From assembly GCF_030316765.1 (NCBI RefSeq), contig NZ_JASZYT010000002.1:62001-126000 (forward strand): a stretch of DNA of 64,000 bases, read 5' to 3'. Below the pieces are notes generated by a model. It was not told where the DNA came from, did not search any database, and saw only the letters and a program-made list of their open reading frames with translations. The position numbers and the translations under genes were made by a program. Within the stretch, counting starts at the first letter, position 1. Every line of letters begins with the position of its first letter. The stretch comes from Variovorax saccharolyticus. GTDB lineage: Bacteria; Pseudomonadota; Gammaproteobacteria; Burkholderiales; Burkholderiaceae_C. Below, piece after piece: positions 24,580 to 33,960 of this stretch.

Positions 24580-25409
24580 GAGCCACCGTCGAGAACGTCA
24601 TCAACGGCCCGGTCTATGCCGACGTGCCGAAGCCGGCCTTCGTCCCGGGCCCCGCCGGCACCCACATCACGATCCGCGGGCTGACCAAGTACTTCGCCGG
24701 CTGGCCGCTGTACGAGAACTTCGACCTAGACATACCGAAGCACAAGATCGTCTCGGTGTTCGGCCCCAACGGCTGCGGCAAGTCGACCCTGATCAACATG
24801 ATCGCGGGCCTGATCCCGATCGACTCGGGCGAGATCCTGTTCGACGGCAAGTCGCTCAAGGACACCAAGATCGGCTACGTGTTCCAAAACTACCGCGAGG
24901 CGATGTTCCCGTGGATGCGCACCATCGACAACATCGCCTACCCGCTCAAGCTCGAAGGCCGCTCCAAGGCCGAGGTCGATCGCCGCATGGAAGAGCTGGT
25001 GGCTTCCTTCGACGTCAAGTTCGACCTCAAGCGCTATCCCTACGAGCTCTCGGGCGGCCAGCAGCAGACGGCATCGATCATGCGGGCGCTGGCGCCCAAC
25101 CCCGAGGTGCTGTTTCTCGACGAGCCCTTCTCGGCGCTCGACTTCGAGATGACCCTCTTCATCCGCGAGAAGCTGCAGGAGGTGTTCATGAAGACCGGCA
25201 CCACGATGCTGCTGGTGTCGCACGACCTCGAGGAAGCGGTGTACCTCGCCGACCAGGTGCTGCTGCTGACCAAGCGGCCGACCAAGGTGGCCGAGATCCT
25301 CGACTACGGCGACGAGCGGCCGCGCACGCTCGAGACCTTGAGCTCCGCCAGCTTCGTGGCCATGAAGAAACTCAGCCTGGAGATCTTCCAGCGCGAAGTT
25401 CGCCGCTAG
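24576..25409 (+). CDS. ABC transporter ATP-binding protein (SsuB/TauB-like)
   Basis: 277 aa. Walker A is GPNGCGKST, the Q-loop is VFQNYREAMFPW, the signature is ELSGGQQQTASIMRAL (ending the helix before Walker B), Walker B is EVLFLDEPFSALD and the switch His is in LLVSHDLEEAVYLAD. It powers the importer encoded just upstream. The last gene of the transporter set; AtzG follows after 11 bases, probably in the same operon. Confidence 0.92.
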   Translation: MRATVENVINGPVYADVPKPAFVPGPAGTHITIRGLTKYFAGWPLYENFDLDIPKHKIVSVFGPNGCGKSTLINMIAGLIPIDSGEILFDGKSLKDTKIGYVFQNYREAMFPWMRTIDNIAYPLKLEGRSKAEVDRRMEELVASFDVKFDLKRYPYELSGGQQQTASIMRALAPNPEVLFLDEPFSALDFEMTLFIREKLQEVFMKTGTTMLLVSHDLEEAVYLADQVLLLTKRPTKVAEILDYGDERPRTLETLSSASFVAMKKLSLEIFQREVRR

Positions 25410-25420
25410 GAGATGCAAGC

Positions 25421-25627
25421 ATGACGCCTTCGGAGATCGAAGCCTATGTCGATGCATCGGCGGCCGCGCTCGGCTTGAAGCTCAGGCCCGACCATCGCCC
25501 CGGCGTGCTGCGCTACTTCGCGCTGGCGGCGGAGTTCGCCGCGCTGGTCGAGGCCGTGCCGCTCAGCGAGCGCGACGAGCCGGCGCTGAGCTTTGCGCCG
25601 GTGTCGCCGCGGGAGAAAACGCAATGA
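25421..25627 (+). CDS. atzG: AtzG-like DUF4089 subunit of an AtzE amidase
   Basis: 68 aa. Begins TPSEIEAYVDASAAALGLKL and continues with HRPGVLRYFALAAEFAALVE, the DUF4089 pattern. In the known AtzEG complex this small protein is needed for stability and activity of the AtzE amidase. AGGAG lies 8 bases before the ATG. Its stop overlaps the AtzE start by 4 bases (ATGA), as expected for a stoichiometric partner. Confidence 0.85.
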   Translation: MTPSEIEAYVDASAAALGLKLRPDHRPGVLRYFALAAEFAALVEAVPLSERDEPALSFAPVSPREKTQ

Positions 25628-27051
25628 GCGCGTCGGAGCTGCTGCGCCAGGACGCATCCGCGATGGCCGCTGCGGTGCGCGGCAACGCGGTCAGCGCGGT
25701 GGCGCTGGTGCAGGCCAGCCTGGACCGCATCGAGGCCACCGACCGCCGCGTGAATGCCTTCACCGCGGTGCTGCGCGAGCGCGCGCTGCGACGTGCCGCG
25801 CAGGTCGATGCCTCGCTGGCCTCGGCCAACGGACCGCGCACGCGCGAGCTGCCGCTGCTGGGCGTGCCCTTCGCGGTCAAGAACCTGTTCGACATTGCCG
25901 GACTCGCGACCCTCGCGGGCTCGAAGATCGAACGCGAGCACACGCCGCCGCGCGACGACGCGGCGCTGGTGCGGCGGCTCGAAAGCGCCGGCGCGGTGCT
26001 GGTCGGCGCGCTCAACATGGACGAGTACGCCTACGGCTTCACGACCGAGAACAGCCACGTCGGCCCCTGCCACAACCCGCACGATCTGGCGCGCATCGCG
26101 GGCGGCTCCTCGGGCGGCTCGGGCGCGGCGGTCGCTGCCGGCCAGGTGCCGCTCACGCTGGGCTCCGACACCAACGGCTCGATCCGCGTGCCCGCCTCGT
26201 TGTGCGGCGTGTTCGGACTCAAGCCCACGTTCGGGCGGCTGCCGCGCACCGGCAGCTTTCCGTTCGTCTCCAGCCTCGATCACCTGGGTCCGTTCGCGCG
26301 CTCGGCGCGCGACCTGGCGCTGGCCTACGACGCCATGCAGGGCCCCGAAGACCGCGGCCCGCACGACCCCGGCTGCGCGCAGCGCGCGGCCGAGCCGGTC
26401 GGCGCGGCGCTGGCGCTGGGCACGCAGGGCCTGCGCATCGGCGTGCTCGGCGGCTACTTCCGCCAGCACGCCCAGCCCGAGGCGCTGACCGCGGTCGACG
26501 CCGTGGCGCAGGCGCTCGGCGCCAGCCGCACGGTCGAGTTGCCGATGGTCGAGGCCGGCCGGGCGGCGGCCTTCCTGATCACCAATTCAGAAGGCGCGGC
26601 GCTGCACCTGCCCGACCTGCGCCGCCGCGCGCAGGACTTCGAGCCGCTGTCGCGCGACCGCTTCCTGGCCGGCGCGCTGCTGCCGGCCGCCTGGGTGGCG
26701 CGCGCGCAGCGGGTGCGGCGGCTCTATGCCGAGCAGGCGGCGCGGGTGTTCGAGCACTTCGACATCCTGCTGGCCGCCGCGACGCCCTCGGCGGCGACGC
26801 CGATTGGTGCCGAATTCTTCGAGATCAACGGCCACCGGCTGCCGGTGCGGCCCACCATGGGCCTGCTGACCCAGCCGATCTCGTGCATCGGCCTGCCGGT
26901 GTGCGCGGTGCCGGTCTGGGGCGCGCATCCGGACCTGCCGATCGGGGTCCAGGTGATCGCCGCGCCATGGCGCGAAGACCTGGTGCTGCGGGTGGCTGCG
27001 GCGCTCGAATCCGCTGGGCTCGTGCATGCCCCCGTGGCGGCGCTGGCCTGA
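25624..27051 (+). CDS. atzE: AtzE-family amidohydrolase (1-carboxybiuret hydrolase-like)
   Basis: 475 aa amidase-signature enzyme: K86 in FAVKNLFDIAG, cis-Ser in AGGSSGGSGAA (about S162/S163) and nucleophile S186 in SDTNGSIRVPAS. Coupling to AtzG identifies the AtzE group rather than GatA, which is present elsewhere in this window. Known AtzE removes an amide from 1-carboxybiuret, an intermediate of cyanurate and triuret breakdown. With no cyanurate hydrolase in view, its substrate here may come from the second BiuH-like enzyme (inference). Last gene of the first operon. Confidence 0.85.
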   Translation: MSASELLRQDASAMAAAVRGNAVSAVALVQASLDRIEATDRRVNAFTAVLRERALRRAAQVDASLASANGPRTRELPLLGVPFAVKNLFDIAGLATLAGSKIEREHTPPRDDAALVRRLESAGAVLVGALNMDEYAYGFTTENSHVGPCHNPHDLARIAGGSSGGSGAAVAAGQVPLTLGSDTNGSIRVPASLCGVFGLKPTFGRLPRTGSFPFVSSLDHLGPFARSARDLALAYDAMQGPEDRGPHDPGCAQRAAEPVGAALALGTQGLRIGVLGGYFRQHAQPEALTAVDAVAQALGASRTVELPMVEAGRAAAFLITNSEGAALHLPDLRRRAQDFEPLSRDRFLAGALLPAAWVARAQRVRRLYAEQAARVFEHFDILLAAATPSAATPIGAEFFEINGHRLPVRPTMGLLTQPISCIGLPVCAVPVWGAHPDLPIGVQVIAAPWREDLVLRVAAALESAGLVHAPVAALA

Positions 27052-27059
27052 CATGCGAA

Positions 27060-27087
27060 GCGCCCCGCGAGCACAAAGACGGGGCGC
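27060..27087 (+). terminator. hairpin at the end of the first amidase operon
   Basis: An 8-bp stem GCGCCCCG/CGGGGCGC with a 12-nt loop begins 8 bases after the atzE stop. No T tract follows, so it may be only an mRNA-stabilising or weak terminator structure. It separates the atzF-E operon from the BMP transporter operon. Confidence 0.35.
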
Positions 27088-27175
27088 CGCGGCCGCAGTG
27101 GCGAGCGCGCCGCACAAGGCTGGCGCGCCGCAGGCCGATTTGGCCGCCAAAGCGCTAGTACGGTTTATGCACACC

Positions 27176-27195
27176 ATCTTGTATCCAAGACAGGA
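27176..27195. promoter_or_regulatory. GntR-type operator, copy 2
   Basis: ATCTTGTATCCAAGACAGGA is 18/20 identical to the copy in front of atzF, including the trailing AAGACAGGA. It lies 46 bp before the BMP-protein ATG. A much weaker sigma-54-like element (TGGCC...GCGCT, GG-N10-GC) lies at 27141-27156; the spacing from it to the operator is not the same as in copy 1. The shared operator suggests both operons are controlled by one GntR protein. Confidence 0.62.
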
Positions 27196-27241
27196 CATCC
27201 CGGCCCTCTGATTCCTCACCCAATCACCTGGAGTAAGCACC

Positions 27242-28357
27242 ATGAGCCAGTTCAACCGTCGCGATTCCCTCAAGTCCCTGGCCGCCCTGGCCTCCGCCAC
27301 CACCCTGGGCGGCTGGAGCGCGCTGGCCAGCGCGCAGAAGCCGCTGACGATCGGCGTCATCTACGTCGGCCCGCGCGACGACTACGGCTACAACCAGTCG
27401 CATGCGCTGGCCGCGGCCGAGCTCAAGAAGATGCCGGGCCTCAAGGTGGTCGAGGAAGAGAACGTGCCCGAGACCGCGGCGGTGCAGAAGACCATGACCG
27501 GGATGATTTCGCAGGACGGCGCCAAGCTGCTGTTCCCGACCTCGTTCGGCTACTTCGATCCGCACATCCTGGCGGTGGCGCCGAAGAACCCCGACGTGCG
27601 CTTCTCGCACTGCGGCGGCATGTGGACCGAGGGCAAGCACCCGAAGAACGTCGGCAGCTTCTTCGGCTACATCGACGAGTGCCAGTTCCTCAATGGCGTG
27701 ATCGCCGGCCACATGACCAAGAGCAACAAGATCGCCTTCGTCGCCGCCAAGCCGATCCCGCAGGTGCTGCGCAACATCAACGCCTTCACGCTCGGTGCGC
27801 GCTCGGTCAAGCCCGGCATCACCTGCAGCGTGATCTTCACGGGCGACTGGTCGATGGCGGTGAAGGAGGCCGAGGCCACGAACAGCCTCGCCGACCAGGG
27901 CTGCGACGTCTTCACGATGCACGTGGACGGCCCCAAGGTGGTGGTCGAGACCGCGGCCAAGCGCGGCAAGATGGTCTGCGGCTACCACGCCAGCCAGGCC
28001 AAGCTGGCGCCCAATGCCTACCTGACCGGCGCCGAATGGAACTGGATCACGGCCTACAAGGCCATCGCCGACGCGGCCCAAGCCGGCAAGCTGCATCCGA
28101 ACTTCCTGCGCGGCGGCCTGAAGGAAGGCTACGTGAAGATGTCGCCCTACGGTGCGATGGTGACCGACGCGGCGAAGAAGAACGCCGACGAGATCAAGGC
28201 CAAGATGCTGGCGGGCAGCTTCGACATCTTCACCGGCGGGCTCAAGGACAACAAGGGCGCGGTCGTGATCCCGGCCGGCAAGGCGCTCAAGCAGACCGAC
28301 CTCGAACTGGAAAAGATGAACTACCTCGTCGAAGGCGTGGTGGGTTCGGTCGGCTGA
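27242..28357 (+). CDS. BMP-family ABC transporter substrate-binding protein
   Basis: 371 aa. Tat-like signal (NRRDSLKSLAALASATTLGG, cleavage near ALASAQ), then a BMP/Med-type periplasmic-binding fold: TIGVIYVGPRDDYGYNQSH, NVGSFFGYIDECQFLNGVIA, GCDVFTMHVDGPKVV and NLRGG-like FLRGGLKEGYVKMSPYG. BMP proteins feed nucleoside or purine-like ABC importers. Here the following genes encode two matching permeases, amide hydrolases and the ATPase, suggesting an amide or ureide ligand (inference). Confidence 0.9.
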   Translation: MSQFNRRDSLKSLAALASATTLGGWSALASAQKPLTIGVIYVGPRDDYGYNQSHALAAAELKKMPGLKVVEEENVPETAAVQKTMTGMISQDGAKLLFPTSFGYFDPHILAVAPKNPDVRFSHCGGMWTEGKHPKNVGSFFGYIDECQFLNGVIAGHMTKSNKIAFVAAKPIPQVLRNINAFTLGARSVKPGITCSVIFTGDWSMAVKEAEATNSLADQGCDVFTMHVDGPKVVVETAAKRGKMVCGYHASQAKLAPNAYLTGAEWNWITAYKAIADAAQAGKLHPNFLRGGLKEGYVKMSPYGAMVTDAAKKNADEIKAKMLAGSFDIFTGGLKDNKGAVVIPAGKALKQTDLELEKMNYLVEGVVGSVG

Positions 28358-28388
28358 CCGGCGACCGCCTTCAACCCGCGAGCCGACG

Positions 28389-29468
28389 ATGCGCAACGCA
28401 TTGAAAGAGATCGCGCTGCCGGTGTTCGCCATCGCGGCGGCACTGCTGCTCTTCGGCGTCTTCGTCTGGTTCGCCGGCGTGAGTCCGCTGGAAGTCTGGG
28501 TCATCCTCTTCAAGGGAGCCTTCGGCGACTGGTTCTCCTGGCAGAACACGCTGCAGCGCGCCGCGCCGCTGATGCTGACCGCGCTGTGCGTCGCAATTCC
28601 GGCGCGCGCCGGGCTGGTGATCATCGGCGGCGAAGGCGCGCTGGTGCTCGGCGGGCTGGCCGCCGCGGCGCTGCCCTATGCGCTGCCGCTGCCCGCGAAC
28701 CTCGCCGGCACGCTGGCCCTGTGCGTGGCCGGCGCCATCGCCGGCGCCGCCTGGATCGCGCTGGCGGGCTGGCTGCGCCAGTACCGCGGCATCAACGAGA
28801 CCATCAGCAGCCTGCTGCTGGCCTACATCGCGATCGGGCTCTTCAAGCACCTGGTCGAAGGCGTGCTGCGCGACCCGGCCAGCCTCAACAAGCCGGCCAC
28901 GCGCTCGATCGCCGAAGGGATCGGGATCGGCGGCATCGGCGGCTCCGACGTGCATTGGGGCCTGGTGATCGGCATCGTCGCCTGCATCGTCTCGGGGCTC
29001 TGGCTGCGCGCCACCGCATCGGGCTTCTCGGTGCGCGTGGTCGGCGGCAATCCGCGCACCGCGCAGCTGGTGGGGCTGCCGGCGAGCGGCTTGATCCTGG
29101 CCGCCTGCGGCATCGGCGGCGCCTGCGCGGGCGTGGCCGGCGCGGTCGAGGTGGCGGCGGTCCACACCAATGCCAACGCCTCGCTGATCGCGGGCTACGG
29201 CTACGCCGGCATCCTGGTGTCCTTCATCGCGCGCCACAACCCGGTGGCGGTGATCCCGGTGGCGATCCTGTTCGGCGGCTTCGGCGCCGCGGGCAGCCTG
29301 CTGCAGCGGCGTCTCGGACTGCCCGACGCCTCGGTGCTGGTGCTGCAGGGCATGGCTTTCGTGCTGATCCTCGCGAGCGAGGGCCTGCGCATGATCGACT
29401 GGAAGACGCTGCTGAAGAACCGCATGCCGCGCGCGGTGCAGCCTCGGCTGACGAAGGAGCCGGTATGA
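28389..29468 (+). CDS. ABC transporter permease (BMP/nucleoside type), subunit 1
   Basis: 359 aa with about ten hydrophobic helices, of the branched-chain/ribose-type permease superfamily. Characteristic segments are VIIGGEGALVLGGLAAA, RQYRGINETISSLLLAYIAI and GYGYAGILVSFIARHNPV. It pairs with the next permease, whose start overlaps its stop by 4 bases. Together with the BMP protein and the double ATPase it forms one importer. Confidence 0.9.
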   Translation: MRNALKEIALPVFAIAAALLLFGVFVWFAGVSPLEVWVILFKGAFGDWFSWQNTLQRAAPLMLTALCVAIPARAGLVIIGGEGALVLGGLAAAALPYALPLPANLAGTLALCVAGAIAGAAWIALAGWLRQYRGINETISSLLLAYIAIGLFKHLVEGVLRDPASLNKPATRSIAEGIGIGGIGGSDVHWGLVIGIVACIVSGLWLRATASGFSVRVVGGNPRTAQLVGLPASGLILAACGIGGACAGVAGAVEVAAVHTNANASLIAGYGYAGILVSFIARHNPVAVIPVAILFGGFGAAGSLLQRRLGLPDASVLVLQGMAFVLILASEGLRMIDWKTLLKNRMPRAVQPRLTKEPV

Positions 29469-30385
29469 CGATCGACCAGTGGATCGCGCTCGTGGCGGGC
29501 ATCGTGGGCGGCGCCTTGCGCGTCGGCGCGCCCTTTCTCTTCGTGAGCCTGGGCGAGTGCCTGACCGAGAAGTCGGGCCGCATCAATCTCGGCCTCGAAG
29601 GCGTGCTGGTGCTCTCGGCCATGGCCGCCTTCGGCGGTTCCTGGCTCACCGGCTCGGCCTGGCTCGGCGTGCTGATCGGCGGCGCCGCGGGCGCGCTGCT
29701 CGCGCTGCTGCACGGCCTCTTGTGCTCGCTCGACCGCGTGAACGACGTCGCCACCGGCATCGCGCTGATGCTGTTCGGCACCGGCCTGGCCTTCTATCTG
29801 GGCAAGCCGCTGATCCAGCCGCAGGCGCCGCAGCTGCCCGCGATCCCGCTCGGCGACTGGAGCGACAACCCGGTGATCCGTTCGGCGCTGCAGGTCAACT
29901 CGCTGGTGCCGGTGGGCATCGTGCTGGCGGTGTTCCTGTGGTGGGGCTTCGCGCGCACCCGCGCCGGCCTGCTGGTGCGCATGGCGGGCGATTCGGCCAA
30001 TGCGACGCGCGCGCTCGGCTACTCGGTGGCCGGCCTGCGCATCGCGGCCACCACCGCGGGCGGCTTCATCGCGGGGCTCGGCGGCGCCTCGCTCACGCTG
30101 TTCTATCCGGGGAGCTGGAACGAGGGCATCTCGAGCGGGCAGGGCCTGATCGCGGTGGCGCTGGTGATCTTCGCGCGCTGGAGCCCGCTGCGCTGCATCG
30201 GCGCGGCGCTGCTGTTCGGCGGCGCCGGGGCGATCGGGCCGGCCCTGCAATCGATCGGTGTGGGCTGGGGCTACCACCTCTTCAACACCGTGCCCTACGT
30301 GCTCACGCTGGTGATCCTGGTGCTGACCTGCAAGCCGGGCAGCGTGGCGGTCGGCAGTCCGGGCGAACTGTCGTCCACGCGCTGA
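29465..30385 (+). CDS. ABC transporter permease (BMP/nucleoside type), subunit 2
   Basis: 306 aa. Typical of the second permease of BMP-type importers: EKSGRINLGLEGVLVLSAMA near the N-terminus, NDVATGIALMLFGTGLAFYL, then RALGYSVAGLRIAATTAGGF and ISSGQGLIAVALVIFARWSP. About eight to nine membrane helices. Translation is coupled to the first permease through ATGA. The formamidase-like gene starts 22 bases later. Confidence 0.9.
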   Translation: MTIDQWIALVAGIVGGALRVGAPFLFVSLGECLTEKSGRINLGLEGVLVLSAMAAFGGSWLTGSAWLGVLIGGAAGALLALLHGLLCSLDRVNDVATGIALMLFGTGLAFYLGKPLIQPQAPQLPAIPLGDWSDNPVIRSALQVNSLVPVGIVLAVFLWWGFARTRAGLLVRMAGDSANATRALGYSVAGLRIAATTAGGFIAGLGGASLTLFYPGSWNEGISSGQGLIAVALVIFARWSPLRCIGAALLFGGAGAIGPALQSIGVGWGYHLFNTVPYVLTLVILVLTCKPGSVAVGSPGELSSTR

Positions 30386-30407
30386 ACAACAACAAGGAAG
30401 CCGATCG

Positions 30408-31454
30408 ATGAGCGGTCTGGGTGGTCTCAACAAGTCGGCGCAGGGCGTGGTCGTCGGCCTGGTGCAGTTGCAGCTGCCGGTGGTCGAGACCGCGGCCGAC
30501 CTGGCGGCGCAGACGCGGCGCATCTGCGACCTGGTCGCCAAGGCGCGCCGCAACCAGGGCACGATGGATCTGGTCGTGTTCCCCGAGTACGCGCTGCACG
30601 GCCTGTCGATGGACACCTCGCCCGAGATCATGTGCTCGCTCGACGGCCCCGAGGTCGCGGCCTTCCGGCAGGCCTGCGTCGACAACCGGATCTGGGGCTG
30701 CTTCTCGATCATGGAAGCCAACCCCGACGGCAACCCGTACAACAGCGGCCTGGTCATCGACGACCACGGCGCCATCCGGCTCTACTACCGCAAGATGCAT
30801 CCGTGGGTGCCGGTCGAGCCCTGGGAGCCGGGCAACCTCGGCATCCCGGTGTGCGACGGGCCCAACGGCAGCAAGCTGGCGCTGATCATCTGCCACGACG
30901 GCATGCTGCCCGAGATGGCGCGCGAAGCCGCGTACAAGGGGGCCGAGATCATCCTCCGCACAGCAGGCTACACGGCGCCGATCCGCCATGCCTGGCGCAT
31001 CACCAACCAGGCCAACGCCTTCTGCAACCTGGCCTACACCGCCAGCGTCTGCATGTGCGGCAGCGATGGCACTTTCGACTCGATGGGCGAAGCCATGTTC
31101 TGCAACTTCGACGGCACCGTGCTGGTCGAGGGCGGCGGCCGGCCCGACGAGATCGTCACGGCCGAACTGCGGCCCGACCTGGTGCGCGAGGCCCGCACCG
31201 GCTGGGGCGTCGAGAACAACATCTACCAGCTCTACCACCGCGGCTACGTGGCGGTGAAGGGCGGTGCGCAGGACTGCCCCTACACCTACATGCAGGACAT
31301 GGCGGCCGGCCGCTACCGGCTGCCCTGGGGCGAGCAGGTCAAGGTCACCGACGGCAGCGGCTTCGGCTTCGCGGCGCCGGTCCGCAGCTACAAGGGCCCC
31401 GAAGTGCATCCCCTGGTGCCGCAGGCGCCGCTGACACCGGATTCATCATCATGA
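30408..31454 (+). CDS. formamidase/aliphatic amidase-like nitrilase-superfamily enzyme
   Basis: 348 aa nitrilase-superfamily amidase. The catalytic triad is E60 (VFPEYALHG), K129 ([11 protein letters not shown]) and C162 ([10 protein letters not shown]); these positions fall close to the triad of known formamidases (about 334 aa). It hydrolyses a short amide to acid and ammonia. Within an operon for ureide import and biuret breakdown the true substrate may differ from formamide. The stop overlaps the BiuH-like start by 4 bases. Confidence 0.82.
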   Translation: MSGLGGLNKSAQGVVVGLVQLQLPVVETAADLAAQTRRICDLVAKARRNQGTMDLVVFPEYALHGLSMDTSPEIMCSLDGPEVAAFRQACVDNRIWGCFSIMEANPDGNPYNSGLVIDDHGAIRLYYRKMHPWVPVEPWEPGNLGIPVCDGPNGSKLALIICHDGMLPEMAREAAYKGAEIILRTAGYTAPIRHAWRITNQANAFCNLAYTASVCMCGSDGTFDSMGEAMFCNFDGTVLVEGGGRPDEIVTAELRPDLVREARTGWGVENNIYQLYHRGYVAVKGGAQDCPYTYMQDMAAGRYRLPWGEQVKVTDGSGFGFAAPVRSYKGPEVHPLVPQAPLTPDSSS

Positions 31455-32149
31455 GCACCACCTTCGTTTCCGCCGACCCGTACCGCTGGCCCTACAACGG
31501 CGCGCTCCGGCCCGACAACACGGCCTTGATCGTGATCGACATGCAGACCGACTTCTGCGGCAAGGGCGGCTATGTCGACGTGATGGGCTACGACCTCGCG
31601 CTGGTGCAGGCGCCGATCGAGCCGATCGCGCGCACGCTGGCGAGGCTGCGGCCGCTGGGTTTCCACATCATCCACACGCGCGAAGGCCACCGCCCCGACC
31701 TCGCCGACCTGCCGGCCAACAAGCGCTGGCGTTCGCGGCAGATCGGCGCCAACGGCGTCGGCATCGGCGACGACGGCCCGTGCGGGCGCATCCTGGTGCG
31801 CGGCGAACCCGGCTGGGAGATCATTCCCGCGCTGGCGCCGTTGCCGGGCGAGGTGGTGATCGACAAGCCCGGCAAGGGCTCCTTCTATGCGACCGACCTC
31901 GAACTGGTGCTGCGCACGCGCGGCATCGAGAACCTGATCCTGGCCGGCATCACGACCGACGTCTGCGTCCACACCACGATGCGCGACGCCAACGACCGCG
32001 GCTTCGAATGCCTGCTGCTGTCGGACTGCACGGCGGCGACCGACCACGGCAACCACCTGGCGGCGCTGAAGATGATCACGATGCAGGGCGGCGTCTTCGG
32101 CGCCCATGCGACGTCGGCGGCGCTGCTCGAAGCGCTGCCGGCCCGGTAG
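31451..32149 (+). CDS. biuH: biuret amidohydrolase (BiuH-like cysteine hydrolase)
   Basis: 232 aa isochorismatase-fold hydrolase. The sequence [18 protein letters not shown] and [20 protein letters not shown] closely resembles my memory of the Rhizobium biuret hydrolase. Catalytic residues: Asp in IDMQTDF (D30/D34), K139 in DKPGKGSF and C172 in [11 protein letters not shown]212 in MQGGVFG matches the glutamine implicated in biuret binding. It converts biuret to allophanate and ammonia, and allophanate then goes to AtzF encoded in the first operon. The assignment rests on recognised motifs, not an alignment. Confidence 0.85.
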   Translation: MSTTFVSADPYRWPYNGALRPDNTALIVIDMQTDFCGKGGYVDVMGYDLALVQAPIEPIARTLARLRPLGFHIIHTREGHRPDLADLPANKRWRSRQIGANGVGIGDDGPCGRILVRGEPGWEIIPALAPLPGEVVIDKPGKGSFYATDLELVLRTRGIENLILAGITTDVCVHTTMRDANDRGFECLLLSDCTAATDHGNHLAALKMITMQGGVFGAHATSAALLEALPAR

Positions 32150-32172
32150 CCACCCGAACGGAGAGCCGCACG

Positions 32173-33792
32173 ATGATTGCACCGGTCCACCCCGCACCCG
32201 CCGCCACCGGCGCGCTGGCGCTCGACACCTACGAGCTGACCAAGCGCTTCGGCAGCTTCACCGCGATGGACCGCGTGACCATGCACGTGGCGCCCGGCAC
32301 GGTGCATGCGCTGCTTGGCGAGAACGGTGCCGGCAAGAGCACGCTGGTGAAATGCGTAGCGGGCTTCCAGCGGGCGGAGGAGGGTTCCATCCTGATCGAC
32401 GGCCGCGAGCAGGACATCGCCAACCCGGTGGTGGCACGCACGCTCGGCATCGGCATGGTCTACCAGCATTTCACGCTGGCGCCCGGCATGACGGTGGCCG
32501 AGAACCTGCTGCTGGCCGGCGGCAAGACGCCGGCGCTGATCGACTGGAAGCGCAAGCGAGCCGAACTCAAGGACTTCCTGGCGACCACGCCCTTCAGCCT
32601 CGACCTCGACATGCGGCCGTCGGAGCTCGCGGCCGGCGAGAAGCAGAAGCTCGAACTGCTGAAGCAGCTCTACCTGAAGCCGCGTCTGCTGATCCTCGAC
32701 GAGCCGACCTCGGTGCTGACGCCGCAGGAGGCCGACGAGGTGCTGGGCCATGTGCGCGAGTTCGCCAGGAGCGGCCTGTGCACGGTGCTGATCATCACGC
32801 ACAAGTTCCGCGAGGTGATGGCCTATGCCGACAGCGTCACGGTGCTGCGGCGGGGCAAGGCGGTGCACCACTGCCGGGTGGCCGACACCAACCCGGCGCG
32901 TCTCGCGGCCGCGATGATGGGCGAGGGCGAAGCGCCGCCGCCCGCCGAAGGCGACATCGCCGCGCCGACCGGCCGTGCGCTGCACGCGATGCAGCCGACC
33001 GCGGCCAACGCACAGATCGCGCTGCATGTGGACGGACTTCGGGCGCTGGGCGACCGCGGCACGCTGGCGGTGCACGACCTGAGCCTGTCGGTGCGTTCGG
33101 GCGAGATCCTCGGCGTCGCGGGTGTGTCGGGCAACGGCCAGCGCGAGTTGGTGGAGGCCCTGGTCGGCCAGCGGCCGCGGCTCGCGGGTCGCGTCACCGT
33201 GATGGGCGAGCCCTACGAGGCCAGGCGCGAGGAGAACCGTCGCCTCAAGGTGCGCAGCCTGCCCGAGGAGCCGCTGCGCAATGCCTGCGTCGGAGACCTC
33301 AGCGTCGCCGAGAACATGGCGTTGCGCGACTTCGACCAGCCGCCGCTGGCCTGGCCGGCGTTCGGCGCCGACGTGCTGAACTTCCCGCTGTGGCGCAGCC
33401 GGGCCCGCGAGTGGATCGCCGAGTACGGCGTCAAGACCCAGGGCGAGGGCGCGCCGATCCGCAGCCTCTCGGGCGGCAATGTTCAGCGCGCGGTGCTGGC
33501 GCGCGAGCTGGCCGGCGAGATCAACGTGCTGATCGCGGCCAACCCGGTGTTCGGGCTGGACTTCGCGGCGGTGGCGGAAATCCACAGCCGCATCGTGCAG
33601 GTGCGAGCACGCGGGGGCGCGGTGCTGCTGATCAGCGAGGACCTCGACGAACTGCTGGAGATGGCGGACCGGATCGTGGTGATGAGCGAGGGGCGTGTGG
33701 TTTACGAGACTGACGCCGCGACTGCTGAAAGGCATGTGCTTGGGGCACACATGGGTGGGGGAGATCACCATCATGCTTCGGTGGCTGCATGA
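32173..33792 (+). CDS. ABC transporter ATP-binding protein, two ATPase domains (BMP/sugar type)
   Basis: 539 aa with two nucleotide-binding domains. The first has Walker A GENGAGKST, signature region ELAAGEKQKLELL, Walker B LLILDEPTSVLT and switch His IITHKFREV. The second is partly degenerate (GVSGNGQRELV, SLSGGNVQRAVLARE, LIAANPVFGLD), as usual for this class. It energises the two permeases of the BMP importer. GGAGAG precedes the ATG. It is the last gene before the IS element, after which the cluster resumes with a second hydrolase. Confidence 0.9.
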   Translation: MIAPVHPAPAATGALALDTYELTKRFGSFTAMDRVTMHVAPGTVHALLGENGAGKSTLVKCVAGFQRAEEGSILIDGREQDIANPVVARTLGIGMVYQHFTLAPGMTVAENLLLAGGKTPALIDWKRKRAELKDFLATTPFSLDLDMRPSELAAGEKQKLELLKQLYLKPRLLILDEPTSVLTPQEADEVLGHVREFARSGLCTVLIITHKFREVMAYADSVTVLRRGKAVHHCRVADTNPARLAAAMMGEGEAPPPAEGDIAAPTGRALHAMQPTAANAQIALHVDGLRALGDRGTLAVHDLSLSVRSGEILGVAGVSGNGQRELVEALVGQRPRLAGRVTVMGEPYEARREENRRLKVRSLPEEPLRNACVGDLSVAENMALRDFDQPPLAWPAFGADVLNFPLWRSRAREWIAEYGVKTQGEGAPIRSLSGGNVQRAVLARELAGEINVLIAANPVFGLDFAAVAEIHSRIVQVRARGGAVLLISEDLDELLEMADRIVVMSEGRVVYETDAATAERHVLGAHMGGGDHHHASVAA

Positions 33793-33883
33793 GGTCTTCC
33801 TTGTCTTTGGGACGGGCGCCCGGCACGCGGTGCGGGCCGAGCGACCCCACTACGCCGGCCCTTCGGGCTTCCTTGCGGTGCTC

Positions 33884-33949
33884 GCTTCAGGCGGGGTCCG
33901 CGCAAACTCGCTTCGCTCAAACACGCGCGGCCCTTTATCCGCCTGAAGC
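33884..33949. repeat. long imperfect hairpin in a repeat-like intergenic segment
   Basis: GCTTCAGGCGG (33884-33894) and CCGCCTGAAGC (33939-33949) are perfect inverted repeats. Inside them, GGTCCGCGC faces GCGCGGCCC. The segment from about 33830 to 33960 (starting near CCCCACTACGCCGGCCCTTC) looks like a dispersed non-coding repeat of Comamonadaceae, from memory of such sequences. The IS element is inserted 11 bases beyond the hairpin. It could also act as a terminator for the transporter operon. Confidence 0.5.
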
Positions 33950-33960
33950 TGCGCTCCTTA

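Noticed and set aside
25624..27051. AtzE-like gene as a second gatA
   Set aside because: A complete gatCAB operon exists at 41273-44559, and this amidase is coupled to a DUF4089 AtzG subunit.
27141..27156. Sigma-54 promoter for the BMP operon
   Set aside because: GG-N10-GC is present, but the -12 region reads GCGCT rather than TTGCW. Too weak to list as a promoter.
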